DNA of 64,000 nucleotides from Flavobacterium sp. 11 (GTDB taxonomy: Bacteria > Bacteroidota > Bacteroidia > Flavobacteriales > Flavobacteriaceae): positions 1,674,001-1,738,000 of the forward strand of contig NZ_PEFE01000001.1 of NCBI RefSeq assembly GCF_002754315.1. The letters are read 5' to 3'. The position numbers were made by a program, and so were the translations under genes. Within the stretch, counting starts at the first letter, position 1. The number at the start of each line of letters is the position of its first letter. The notes under the pieces are model-generated. The model made no database searches and was not told the DNA's origin. It saw nothing but the letters and a program-made list of their open reading frames with translations. Shown here piece after piece: positions 16,279 to 24,512 of the stretch.

Positions 16279-16653
16279 GTGAAAAAAATCATATTCATAA
16301 TTGTATTAATCATGCTAGTAAAGCCCATTCTGCCGGTTTTAGAGTATGTCGTGAATTATGAATACATTTCAAAAGTGCTTTGTATCAATAAGGATAAGCC
16401 TAAAATGCAATGTAACGGAAAATGTCATTTGATGAAAGAATTAGCTAAAGCTTCTGATGCTGAAAAACCACTTTCTTCGGATAAAAAAGGAACTACTCCA
16501 ATACTTGATGTACTTATTTTTGAGGAAATCAAATCTTTCGAAATTGTACCCGTTTGTTTTGGTACCAAAGAAAAAATAAACCCATACTATTCTAATTTAT
16601 ACTTTCACTTGAATAGTACTTCTGTTTTTCACCCACCCACTTTCATTTCTTAA
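16279..16653 (+). CDS. Small envelope protein with C-x3-C-H motif, copper cluster
   Basis: 124 residues. From GTG 16279 the product begins with a typical signal/anchor (MKKIIFIIVLIMLVKPILP). The next in-frame ATG (codon 12) would destroy the signal, so GTG is preferred. The mature part has Cys 35, then MQCNGKCHLMKEL with Cys 45, Cys 49 and His 50, a candidate metal site, and ends in FHPPTFIS. It stands just upstream of MbnP/MbnH-type genes and a barrel protein, so a copper-handling role is likely, but I do not recognise a named family. Confidence 0.65.
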   Translation: MKKIIFIIVLIMLVKPILPVLEYVVNYEYISKVLCINKDKPKMQCNGKCHLMKELAKASDAEKPLSSDKKGTTPILDVLIFEEIKSFEIVPVCFGTKEKINPYYSNLYFHLNSTSVFHPPTFIS

Positions 16654-16789
16654 ATTTTTATGCACGTAGTGTGCTTTTATTAATCCGTTTTTATACAACG
16701 GATGAGATTCTGTTTGCTTTTTTTGGAAAAAAATGGTCCAAAAACGGCAGGCAAATCAATACCTATATTTAAAATAAAAAACCTAAGAA

Positions 16790-17572
16790 ATGAAATTTCA
16801 ATTAAAAAATATACTAGCTGTAATGGCTATCGCAGTTACCTTATTCTCTTGTTCAAATGATGATGATGATGAAACGATTACCGGTAATGGAAATCTTAAA
16901 TTAGAATTCGATAACGTATACAAGTCAGCAAATTTTGCTTTCAATACAAACTATACAAATTCTAATGCTGAGGTTGTTACGGTTTCTAAAGTGAAATATA
17001 TTGTGAGTAATATTGTCTTGACAAAAGCAGACGGAACGACTTTTATCTATCCAAAAAACCAAAGTTATTTTATTGTAGACGAACTGACAACAACAACTTT
17101 GACGTTGAATCTTTCCAATATCCCTGCCGGAAATTATACTAAAGTAAAATACGGAATAGGAGTTGATAAAACCCAGTGGGAAGCAGGAGCAACGGGTCAA
17201 GGAGATTTCTTGGCAACAGCCCAAACGGCCGGAATGATGTGGTCTTGGAGCGCCGGTTATAAGTTTGTGGCTTTCGAAGGAACTTTTACTTCATCTACGG
17301 TGCCAACTGCTACGCAATTTAAACTCCATACCGGACAAACCGGAACGGATTATAACTACACTGAAGTTACTTTAGATTTTCCTGAAAATGCTTTGGTGAG
17401 AACTACAATTACGCCTCAAGTTCACATTATGGCTGATTTGTCTCAACTTATTGATGGAACCAATAAAATCAATTTTTCAGAATCTGCAACCGTGATGGGT
17501 GGTGCTAAATTAGCTTTAGTCACCGCTAATATATCCTCGATGTTTACAATAGACCACGTTCATAACGACTAA
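16790..17572 (+). CDS. mbnP: MbnP-like copper-binding lipoprotein
   Basis: 260 residues with a lipoprotein signal (VTLFSC) followed by an Asp/Glu-rich linker. The body is beta-rich and carries the MbnP family marks GMMWSWSAGYKFVAFEG (Trp 151, Trp 153) and FKLHTGQTG, plus a His-containing C-terminus (IDHVHND). In characterised systems MbnH oxidises a Trp of MbnP to kynurenine to make a high-affinity copper site. The partner gene follows here, which supports the call. It is probably cell-surface or periplasmic and binds copper for uptake or storage. Confidence 0.82.
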   Translation: MKFQLKNILAVMAIAVTLFSCSNDDDDETITGNGNLKLEFDNVYKSANFAFNTNYTNSNAEVVTVSKVKYIVSNIVLTKADGTTFIYPKNQSYFIVDELTTTTLTLNLSNIPAGNYTKVKYGIGVDKTQWEAGATGQGDFLATAQTAGMMWSWSAGYKFVAFEGTFTSSTVPTATQFKLHTGQTGTDYNYTEVTLDFPENALVRTTITPQVHIMADLSQLIDGTNKINFSESATVMGGAKLALVTANISSMFTIDHVHND

Positions 17573-17629
17573 TTTTCAATCTAGCAGCGGTTGGGTATCA
17601 AAGTCTGACCGCTTAAAAAAAAGTATAAA

Positions 17630-18667
17630 ATGAAAGCAAAATATATAGTATTGCTCATTTTGCCGTTGCTTTGGTCTTGTTCTAATGATGCTGATGAATA
17701 TCAAGATATTCCATTAGATTTTCAAGTTCCGGCTAATTTTCCACCTTTGGCTTATAATTTATCGAATAATCCACCAACAGAAAAAGGATTCGAACTCGGG
17801 AAAAAACTTTTTTACGACGGTCGATTGGCTTCAGATGGGATTGTTTCCTGCGGGTTTTGTCACATTCAGGAAGATGCTTTTACGCACCACGGCCACACTT
17901 TGAGTCACGGGGTTGATGACGCCATAGGAACCCGAAACACGCCACCAATCCAAAATTTGGCCTATCAAACCACATTTATGTACGATGGAGCAACAACACA
18001 TTTAGACTTGCAACCCATTATTCCGTTCACGAGTCCTATAGAAATGAATGGCGATTTTGCCAAAGCTATTGCTATGATGAAAGGTGATTCCGAGTACCAA
18101 AAGCTATTCAAAATTGCTTTTACGGATGGACAAATTAATTCCGAAAATATGCTCAAAGCCTTGGGGCAGTTTATGGTCATGGTGACGTCCTCAAATTCCC
18201 GTTTCGATAAGTACCGCCGCAATGAATCTGGCGGAACGCTCACTCAAGACGAGCAGGACGGTTATGCAATTTTCAACCAGAAATGTTCCAGTTGTCACGC
18301 CACGGATTTGTTTACCGATAATTCTTTTAGAAACAATGGCTTGCCAATTGATCCCTCGTACAATGATATCGGGCGTTTTCGCGTGACGGAGCTGTCACAG
18401 GATAAGTACAAATTCAAAGTACCAAGTCTAAGAAACATAGAAAAAACAGCTCCTTACATGCACGATGGACGCTTATTTACATTGGAAGCTGTTCTGGAAC
18501 ATTATAATTCCGGAGTAGTCAATTCAGCTACTTTAGACCCCATTTTGAATAAAAACGGAACACTCGGAATCACTTTGACAGCGACCGAAAAAACAAAAAT
18601 AATAGCTTTCCTGAAAACATTGACAGACACACAATACCTAACGGATAAACGCTTTTCCGAATATTAA
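17630..18667 (+). CDS. mbnH: Di-haem cytochrome c peroxidase/MauG family, MbnH-like
   Basis: 345-residue lipoprotein (LLWSC) with two haem motifs, C74-GFC-H78 and C219-SSC-H223, the hallmark of the bacterial cytochrome c peroxidase/MauG family. YMHDGRLFTLEAVLEHYNSG near the C-terminus is also typical. Directly after mbnP, it probably acts as MbnH: it forms a high-valent bis-haem state that converts an MbnP tryptophan to kynurenine. A plain H2O2-reducing peroxidase cannot be excluded from sequence alone. Confidence 0.87.
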   Translation: MKAKYIVLLILPLLWSCSNDADEYQDIPLDFQVPANFPPLAYNLSNNPPTEKGFELGKKLFYDGRLASDGIVSCGFCHIQEDAFTHHGHTLSHGVDDAIGTRNTPPIQNLAYQTTFMYDGATTHLDLQPIIPFTSPIEMNGDFAKAIAMMKGDSEYQKLFKIAFTDGQINSENMLKALGQFMVMVTSSNSRFDKYRRNESGGTLTQDEQDGYAIFNQKCSSCHATDLFTDNSFRNNGLPIDPSYNDIGRFRVTELSQDKYKFKVPSLRNIEKTAPYMHDGRLFTLEAVLEHYNSGVVNSATLDPILNKNGTLGITLTATEKTKIIAFLKTLTDTQYLTDKRFSEY

Positions 18668-18674
18668 TTTAAGA

Positions 18675-18823
18675 AGCTATTTCCTGCTGTACACTGCAAG
18701 TCCTCGCTGCAAAAGCCGTTTTTCTATGTCCTGAAAAGAGCTTCCTTTGGTCGCTTTTTCAGGACAAGAAAAACAAGCTTTTTCTGCTCCGGGCTTTCCG
18801 TTTCCATCAGGGCTAAAAACAAT
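18675..18823. repeat. Dispersed hairpin repeat, copy A
   Basis: A GC-richer island in an otherwise AT-rich spacer. Inner arms GTCCTGAAAA (18728-18737) and TTTTCAGGAC (18756-18765) pair perfectly; an outer arm pair AAAGC..TTTTTCT / AGAAAAA..GCTTT extends the hairpin. The flanks contain CAAGTCCTC and CCGGGCTTTCC, also found in copy D (50434-50548, other strand). Confidence 0.7.
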
Positions 18824-18827
18824 AAAC

Positions 18828-19787
18828 ATGAAAAAATACACACTACTATTAGTACTACTTTTTCAATTGGCAAACGCCACCGAAAAAGACAGTTTAAACA
18901 CAATAAATCCATTTACAAAATACCATTCCTTCCTTGAAGAAGAGGATTTCTGTGATGTCTGCGGTTGCTCCGCCAGTGGTGGTAGCATGGGATTTGCCTC
19001 GATGTTAAACTCTAATTTTGTCGGGATTCGGTATTTTAATCAACAATACAAATCGACAGATGGCTTGTACAGCAATTCGCCTTGGTACAAAGAAAATTTC
19101 AACACCGTTCAGGTTTGGGGCCGAATCCCGGTTAGCGAAAAGGTTCAGGTTTCGGCATTATTGCCGTATCATTTTCATGCAAGAGAAACCGCAACTGGCA
19201 ACAAAATCATCAATGGGATTGGCGATATTACTGTTTTGGCAATGTATCGTTTGTATCAAACGCATAAAGACAGTACTTTTTTAGTACATACATTACAATT
19301 GGGAGGCGGAATCAAAGCGCCAACCGGAAAATTCAATGAAGCAAATTCCGGCAGTATAAATCCAAGTTTTCAAGTAGGAACAGGAAGTTGGGATTATCTT
19401 TTGGCAACTGAATATGTGGTTAAAAGAAAACAATTTGGTTTAAACTCGATGCTGAATTACGTTATAAAAACAGAAAATCAAAAGAGTTACCGTTTTGGGA
19501 ATCAATTGAATTACGCAGGAACTTTTTTCTATTTGTACGAAAAAAACAGTTTTTCTATTGTTCCACAACTTGGTTTTGCCGGTGAAGTTTATGAAAGTAA
19601 TTATCAATACAATCAAAAATTAAGAAATACAAACGGTGATATTTTGTTTGGGAAATTAGGTTTTGAGGTAGGAAAGGATAGGTTTTCTTTTGGAGCTAAT
19701 GCCATGTTGCCTATCAATCAAAATCTTACCGGCGGCAATGTAGAAGCGAATTACAGGTGGAGTGTAAACTTGAATTATAGTTTGTAA
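18828..19787 (+). CDS. Outer-membrane beta-barrel protein with CxxCxC motif, copper cluster
   Basis: From ATG 18828: signal peptide ending at ANA, a short acidic stretch, then FCDVCGCSASGGS with Cys 42, 45 and 47, then about 270 residues of alternating amphipathic strands ending in VNLNYSL, as in outer-membrane barrels ending with an aromatic/hydrophobic residue. The longer frame to 18747 runs into a hairpin repeat and is not the start. The soluble thiolate motif and the position after mbnP/mbnH suggest a metal-binding plug or a copper transport channel. The function is inferred. Confidence 0.75.
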   Translation: MKKYTLLLVLLFQLANATEKDSLNTINPFTKYHSFLEEEDFCDVCGCSASGGSMGFASMLNSNFVGIRYFNQQYKSTDGLYSNSPWYKENFNTVQVWGRIPVSEKVQVSALLPYHFHARETATGNKIINGIGDITVLAMYRLYQTHKDSTFLVHTLQLGGGIKAPTGKFNEANSGSINPSFQVGTGSWDYLLATEYVVKRKQFGLNSMLNYVIKTENQKSYRFGNQLNYAGTFFYLYEKNSFSIVPQLGFAGEVYESNYQYNQKLRNTNGDILFGKLGFEVGKDRFSFGANAMLPINQNLTGGNVEANYRWSVNLNYSL

Positions 19788-19991
19788 AATCATAAAAGTT
19801 TATTGAATTTTTTTTTAGTTATTGGTATTATGTTCTCAAGGTGACTTGAGTCCGCTTATACCGATCAAGTCGGAGGTGTTTTTTACTCTTGTTATACGTT
19901 ACGATTTAGTAGTTATGTAAGTTTTTTTAAAAATTTTAAAACCATAATGAAGTATGTTTCGTATGTAAATACATAACTAAATAAACAAACG

Positions 19992-21515
19992 ATGAAAAAC
20001 AAACAACAAAATTTAGGATTTGCGTCTATAATTGGACTAGCACTGTTATCTTTTACCGCAATTTCATGTAATGATGACGATAACAATGAAATGATGATGC
20101 CTGTATCGGCACCAGATGTAAATTTTACGGCATTAGCCAGTAATAATACCATTCTTACATTCAATGCACGAAATTTAGGAACTCCAACTTCAACCACTCC
20201 AATTGTTGGTTTACCAGCATCAGAGAGTATTGTAAGTATTGATTACAGACCAGCAACAGGGCAGTTATATGCCTTAGGTTCTTCTAGTCGTCTCTATTTT
20301 ATTAATGAGAAAAGTGGAGCTGCAACAGCATTAGGTGCTGGATCTTTTTCTCCTATTGTCGCGGGAGGAAATGCCTCATTAGATTTTAATCCTACAGTAG
20401 ATAGAATTCGTTTGGTAACAGATTCAGGTCAAAATTTAAGATTGCATCCAGAATTAGGAACTGTTGTGGTAACTGATGGTATTATTAATGGTGGTGCAAA
20501 TGCTAAAATTGGTGCTGTAGCATATACTAATAGTATGGCTGGAGCTACAGCAACTATGTTGTATGACATTGATTTTGAACAAGATAAATTATACATGCAA
20601 ACGCCGCCTAACGACGGAACGCTTCAACTTGTTGGTGACTTAGGAGTTAACTTTCAAGGTGTAGGAGATATGGATATTTTAGCGGATAATTCTACTGCTC
20701 TTGCTGTAACAAACAATGCTAATGTATCCACATTATATACAATTGATTTAACTACAGGAAAAGCCGTTGATGTTGGTAAATTCACTGCTCCGGTAATAAG
20801 TTTAGCATTTAAGACTAATCCAATCGCTTATGCAACAACTACTGGAAATATGTTGGTTCGTTTTAATCCTACAAGCGGGAATAATAATTCTGTAGCATTA
20901 ACTGGTTTAGCTGCAAGCGAAAGTATTGTAGGTTTAGATTTTAGACCAGCAAATGGAGCATTGTATGCGATCTCAAATCAAAGCAGATTGTTTTCTGTGA
21001 ATACTGCAAGTGGAGCATTAACAGTAGTTGGTTCAACATTAGTGCCTGGATTATCAGGTACAGCTTTTGGTTTTGATTTTAATCCAACGGTGGACAGAAT
21101 AAGATTAGTAAGTAATACAGGTCAAAACCTACGTTTACACCCAGATTTGGGAACAGTAGTCGCAGTTGATGGTAATTTAAATCCTGGAACACCATTTATA
21201 ACGGGTGCTGCATATACAAATAATATTGCTGGAGCAACTACAACAGCTTTGTTTGTAATTGACTCACAAACGGATATGTTATTCCGTCAAGACCCACCAA
21301 ATAATGGGACATTAGTTGCTATTGGAAATTTAGGGGTAAATGTTGATGCTGATAGTGGATTTGATATTGGTGGAAATAGTGCTACAGCTTTTGCTTTATT
21401 GAAAGTAAACAGTGTTACTTCTGTATACAGTATTAATATGGCAACGGGTGCTGCAACTAAGGTTTCTGATATAAATATTCAAGCTACAGCAATGGCTGTT
21501 GGTTTAGGATTTTAA
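19992..21515 (+). CDS. DUF4394 lipoprotein, two tandem copies of the domain
   Basis: 507 residues. Signal peptide ends in AISC with an acidic linker (NDDDNNE). Two DUF4394 halves follow (about 35-265 and 270-505), each with SESIV..DYRPATG/DFRPANG, DFNPTVDRIRLV, GQNLRLHPELGTV and AGATAT motifs. The repeats suggest a beta-propeller-like extracellular protein. The family has no known activity. The upstream 200-base spacer has small dyads (CTCAAG-gtga-CTTGAG near 19836-19851) but no clear TAnnTTTG box. Confidence 0.85.
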   Translation: MKNKQQNLGFASIIGLALLSFTAISCNDDDNNEMMMPVSAPDVNFTALASNNTILTFNARNLGTPTSTTPIVGLPASESIVSIDYRPATGQLYALGSSSRLYFINEKSGAATALGAGSFSPIVAGGNASLDFNPTVDRIRLVTDSGQNLRLHPELGTVVVTDGIINGGANAKIGAVAYTNSMAGATATMLYDIDFEQDKLYMQTPPNDGTLQLVGDLGVNFQGVGDMDILADNSTALAVTNNANVSTLYTIDLTTGKAVDVGKFTAPVISLAFKTNPIAYATTTGNMLVRFNPTSGNNNSVALTGLAASESIVGLDFRPANGALYAISNQSRLFSVNTASGALTVVGSTLVPGLSGTAFGFDFNPTVDRIRLVSNTGQNLRLHPDLGTVVAVDGNLNPGTPFITGAAYTNNIAGATTTALFVIDSQTDMLFRQDPPNNGTLVAIGNLGVNVDADSGFDIGGNSATAFALLKVNSVTSVYSINMATGAATKVSDINIQATAMAVGLGF

Positions 21516-21539
21516 TCGTAAGGTTTTATTTGAATTAGT

Positions 21540-21569
21540 AAGCTGGCTCTAAAAAGAGCCGGCTTTTTT
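21540..21569 (+). terminator. Terminator after the DUF4394 gene
   Basis: AGCTGGCTCT-aaaa-AGAGCCGGCT hairpin (one G-T pair) followed by TTTTTT. Confidence 0.85.
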
Positions 21570-21621
21570 ATGTTATTACATCGTATTCAGGTATCGTCTG
21601 TAATTTTTTAGTTTATTCTAT

Positions 21622-21656
21622 AAAAAAAGGAGCTTCAATTGAAGCTCCTTTTTTTA
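21622..21656 (-). terminator. Terminator after lysS
   Basis: Perfect inverted repeat GGAGCTTCAA/TTGAAGCTCC (21629-21648) with A-run upstream and T-run downstream, usable in both directions. It lies 20 bases beyond the lysS stop. Confidence 0.85.
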
Positions 21657-21675
21657 AATATATACTTGAATAAAC

Positions 21676-23385
21676 TTATTCTTTCAATCGACACGCTTTA
21701 CTGTCACCATTCACTACAACTTCTGTCAATCCTAAAGCAGATAGGTTTTTCATGGCTTTGTCCCATTTTTTACCGCTCAATTCTGATTTGATTTTCAAAA
21801 GACCAAATTCCATTTGGTTTTCATTGACTTTCAAAAGATCAATAATTAATTTTTCGTCTTCTTCTAATTCAATTTGAACTTGTTTTTTCTCTGGTCGCAT
21901 TTGCGGGAACAACAACACTTCTTGAATAGAAGCATTATTTGTCAAATACATAATCAATCGGTCCATTCCAATTCCCATTCCAGATGTTGGAGGCATTCCG
22001 TATTCTAAAGCTCTCAAGAAATCTTCATCGATAATTCCAGTGGCTTCATCATCTCCTTTTTCAGACAATCTCATTTGGTCTTCAAAACGTTCTCTTTGAT
22101 CAATTGGGTCGTTTAATTCAGAATATGCGTTCGCAACTTCTTTACCACAAACCATTAATTCAAAACGTTCTGTCAATTCCGGATTGTCACGGTGTTGCTT
22201 ACACAATGGAGACATTTCCTTTGGATAATCTGTGATGTAAGTAGGTTGAATATAATTTCCTTCGCATTTAGCGCCAAAGATTTCATCAATCAATTTTCCT
22301 TTACCCATGGTTTTATCCACGTCAATTCCCATACCTCTTGCAGCATCAAATAGCTCAGTTTCACTTTTTCCTGAAATATCAAATCCAGTAAAATGTTTGA
22401 TAGAATCAGTCATTGTAACTCGTGCGTAAGGGGCTTTGAAATTGATGGTATGTTCTCCAAAAGTCACTTCTGAAGTTCCATTTACGGCAATGGCACAATG
22501 TTCCAAAAGGTCTTCGGCAAATTTCATCATCCAGTTGTAGTCTTTGTAGGCTACATATATTTCCATGGCAGTAAATTCCGGGTTGTGTGTACGGTCCATT
22601 CCTTCGTTACGGAAATTTTTCGAAAACTCATAAACTCCTTCAAAACCACCAACAATCAATCTTTTTAAGTACAACTCATTTGCAATACGCATGTATAATG
22701 GCATGTCAAGCGAGTTGTGGTGCGTGATAAAAGGACGCGCTGCAGCACCACCGGGAATCGGTTGTAAAACAGGCGTTTCTACCTCTAAATATCCTTTGTC
22801 ATTAAAGAACGAACGCATTGCATTGAACAATTTTGTTCTTTTAATAAATGTTTCTTTTACGTGATCGTTCACCGTTAAATCCACATAACGACGGCGGTAT
22901 CTTTGTTCCGGATCAGCAAAAGCATCATGCGTTTTTCCATCGGCATCTGTTTTTACAACAGGAAGTGGTTTTAAAGCTTTAGACAAAACCGTCAATCCAT
23001 AAATATGAACCGAGATTTCACCCACTTGCGTTTTGAAAACTGTCCCGCGAACCCCAATAAAATCGCCAATATCCAATAGTTTTTTGAAAACTACATTATA
23101 CATTGTTTTCTCTTCATCAGTCGAAATATCATCTCTGGAAACATATACTTGAATACGTCCTTCAGCATCTTTCAATTCTGCAAATGAGGCCTTTCCCATG
23201 ATACGCTTACCCATCAAACGACCTGCTAAAACAACTTCTTTTCCTTCGTACTTTTCGAAATCAGCAAGGATTTCGCTAGAATATGCGGTTGTGATAAATT
23301 CGGCTGCAGGATAAGGTTCGATGCCTAAATTGCGTAATTCTGTAAGTGCTTCTCTACGTAGAGTTTCTTGTTCGGATAATGCCAT
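21676..23385 (-). CDS. lysS: Lysyl-tRNA synthetase, class II
   Basis: 569 residues. N-terminal OB-fold anticodon-binding domain (about 50-155), then the class II catalytic core: motif 2 FRNEGMDRTHNPEFTAMEIY and motif 3 GMGIGMDRLIMYL. It charges tRNA-Lys with lysine. A C-terminal extension of about 70 residues past motif 3 (from ~500) is present, seen in many Bacteroidota LysS. The ATG lies 22 bases downstream of a perfect -7 box. Confidence 0.96.
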   Translation of the reverse strand: MALSEQETLRREALTELRNLGIEPYPAAEFITTAYSSEILADFEKYEGKEVVLAGRLMGKRIMGKASFAELKDAEGRIQVYVSRDDISTDEEKTMYNVVFKKLLDIGDFIGVRGTVFKTQVGEISVHIYGLTVLSKALKPLPVVKTDADGKTHDAFADPEQRYRRRYVDLTVNDHVKETFIKRTKLFNAMRSFFNDKGYLEVETPVLQPIPGGAAARPFITHHNSLDMPLYMRIANELYLKRLIVGGFEGVYEFSKNFRNEGMDRTHNPEFTAMEIYVAYKDYNWMMKFAEDLLEHCAIAVNGTSEVTFGEHTINFKAPYARVTMTDSIKHFTGFDISGKSETELFDAARGMGIDVDKTMGKGKLIDEIFGAKCEGNYIQPTYITDYPKEMSPLCKQHRDNPELTERFELMVCGKEVANAYSELNDPIDQRERFEDQMRLSEKGDDEATGIIDEDFLRALEYGMPPTSGMGIGMDRLIMYLTNNASIQEVLLFPQMRPEKKQVQIELEEDEKLIIDLLKVNENQMEFGLLKIKSELSGKKWDKAMKNLSALGLTEVVVNGDSKACRLKE

Positions 23386-23406
23386 TATATTCTGATTTTA
23401 AGAGCG

Positions 23407-23438
23407 CAAAGATACTATATAAGTTCTAAAGTTGCAAA
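23407..23438 (-). promoter_or_regulatory. lysS promoter
   Basis: On the minus strand the -7 box TATCTTTG occupies 23414-23407 and a TTTG -33 element occupies 23438-23435, with a 20-base spacer, a full match to the Bacteroidota housekeeping promoter. Confidence 0.75.
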
Positions 23439-23497
23439 GACAGCAATACATAAAGGGTTTTAGTTTTTTGGAGCAGATAATTTTGTTTTTTCAAGAC

Positions 23498-23597
23498 AAC
23501 CTGTCCCGCTATTCGTTCTATCTTTTTTTCTTGTTGAACAAAAAATAAGAAAAAAAGGATGTCTCCCGAAGCTTCGGGACTATCGGGGCTATTTAAC
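23498..23597. repeat. Dispersed hairpin repeat, copy B
   Basis: CTTTTTTTCTT (23522-23532) pairs with AAGAAAAAAAG (23547-23557), followed by GGATGTC as in copy C. A 16-base perfect palindrome TCCCGAAG/CTTCGGGA (23564-23579) lies just after. Confidence 0.7.
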
Positions 23598-23642
23598 TAC
23601 TTTTTCTTTTTCAAAACAGCGTGAAAAATAGTACAAATCATG

Positions 23643-23650
23643 TATATTTG
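23643..23650 (+). promoter_or_regulatory. -7 box of the small lipoprotein gene
   Basis: TATATTTG, a perfect TAnnTTTG, 29 bases before ATG 23679. It argues against the upstream in-frame ATG at 23640, which would precede the promoter. Confidence 0.6.
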
Positions 23651-23678
23651 GAAACCAATAAATACTCTGAATTACCAA

Positions 23679-24404
23679 ATGAAAATACACGCTTTACTAC
23701 TTTTAGTATTCTTTTTAACAAGTTGCCAAGTCACAGAAACCATATATTTAAACGAAGACGGAACCGGAAAAATAGAAACGGTATCACTTCGCGATGAACA
23801 CAGTTATATGCAATTAGCGGGTGAAAACTACTCCAAAGAAGAAATTTTTAGAGATACCACTTATGTTTTTGAGGATTTGATAGCAAAACATTCCGAAACA
23901 TTTTCCAGATTACCGGCGTTTGAAAAAGCCATTTTTCAAAAATTTGCTACGGTAAAAGTACATATCAAGAAAAGTTCTTTCGAGAAAGAATTCCGCACAA
24001 CAATTACTCAAAACTTTAATAAAATAGAAGAAGTCGCAGACTTATACAAAACCGAGGAATATGCAGATGATATAGAAAATAATTACGCATTGGTTGCCGA
24101 AGAACATTATTATAGTGTAAACTATGCTTTTGACGGAAGTCTTTTTAAAAGAATAGTAAAAATTACTGATGTAGTTGAGCTAAAAAAACAGCAGGATAAG
24201 ATTGAAGGTTATAAAACGCAAGTTTCTAAATTCAAAATCACACAGCCTTATGTTCTAAAATATCATTTTCCCAGAAAAATAAAATCGGTGTCCAATTCGA
24301 ATGCAAAAATCAGTGAAGATAGAAAATCATTGGAATTACATTTTTTAATAGCGGATTGTTTAGTAAATCCTGAGAGTACGAATCTGGAAGTTGTTTTAGA
24401 GTAA
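23679..24404 (+). CDS. Lipoprotein of unknown function
   Basis: From ATG 23679: MKIHALL, hydrophobic core, lipobox LTSC (Cys 15). The body of about 225 residues mixes charged helices (EEIFRDTTYVFEDLIAKHSE) and beta segments (TIYLNEDGTGKIETVSL near the start; KSVSNSNAKISEDRKSLELHFLIADCL near the end). The early 'LNEDGTG' pattern is shared by many Bacteroidota lipoproteins of unknown role. It is monocistronic as far as can be seen, between lysS (divergent) and lipB. Confidence 0.75.
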   Translation: MKIHALLLLVFFLTSCQVTETIYLNEDGTGKIETVSLRDEHSYMQLAGENYSKEEIFRDTTYVFEDLIAKHSETFSRLPAFEKAIFQKFATVKVHIKKSSFEKEFRTTITQNFNKIEEVADLYKTEEYADDIENNYALVAEEHYYSVNYAFDGSLFKRIVKITDVVELKKQQDKIEGYKTQVSKFKITQPYVLKYHFPRKIKSVSNSNAKISEDRKSLELHFLIADCLVNPESTNLEVVLE

Positions 24405-24451
24405 CTTATATTGGAAGTTTTTCTTCTCTGTAACTTCTCTTAAAAACTTTG

Positions 24452-24459
24452 TACCTTTG
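24452..24459 (+). promoter_or_regulatory. -7 box of lipB
   Basis: TACCTTTG, a perfect TAnnTTTG, 53 bases before the ATG. The resulting leader contains the small hairpin at 24488-24507. Confidence 0.6.
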
Positions 24460-24487
24460 CAATTCAAAAATAAGTGGACGAAATAGG

Positions 24488-24507
24488 ATTGCTTCGTTCC
24501 TAGCAAT
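24488..24507. repeat. Short palindromic repeat in the lipB leader
   Basis: ATTGCT-tcgttcct-AGCAAT. It resembles the widely dispersed bacterial palindrome with core GATTGCTTCGTTCCTCGCAA, with one change in the right arm. It ends 5 bases before the lipB ATG, where it could mask the start region. Confidence 0.6.
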
Positions 24508-24512
24508 GACAA

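Noticed and set aside
16661..16703. Small dyads (GCAC-gtagt-GTGC; ATCCGTT/AACGGAT) before mbnP as a riboswitch
   Set aside because: They are short separate hairpins without a recognisable aptamer; more likely a weak terminator region after the CxxxCH gene.
18747..18827. Longer N-terminus of the barrel protein
   Set aside because: The extension is encoded by the hairpin repeat and would put 27 residues before an otherwise complete signal peptide.
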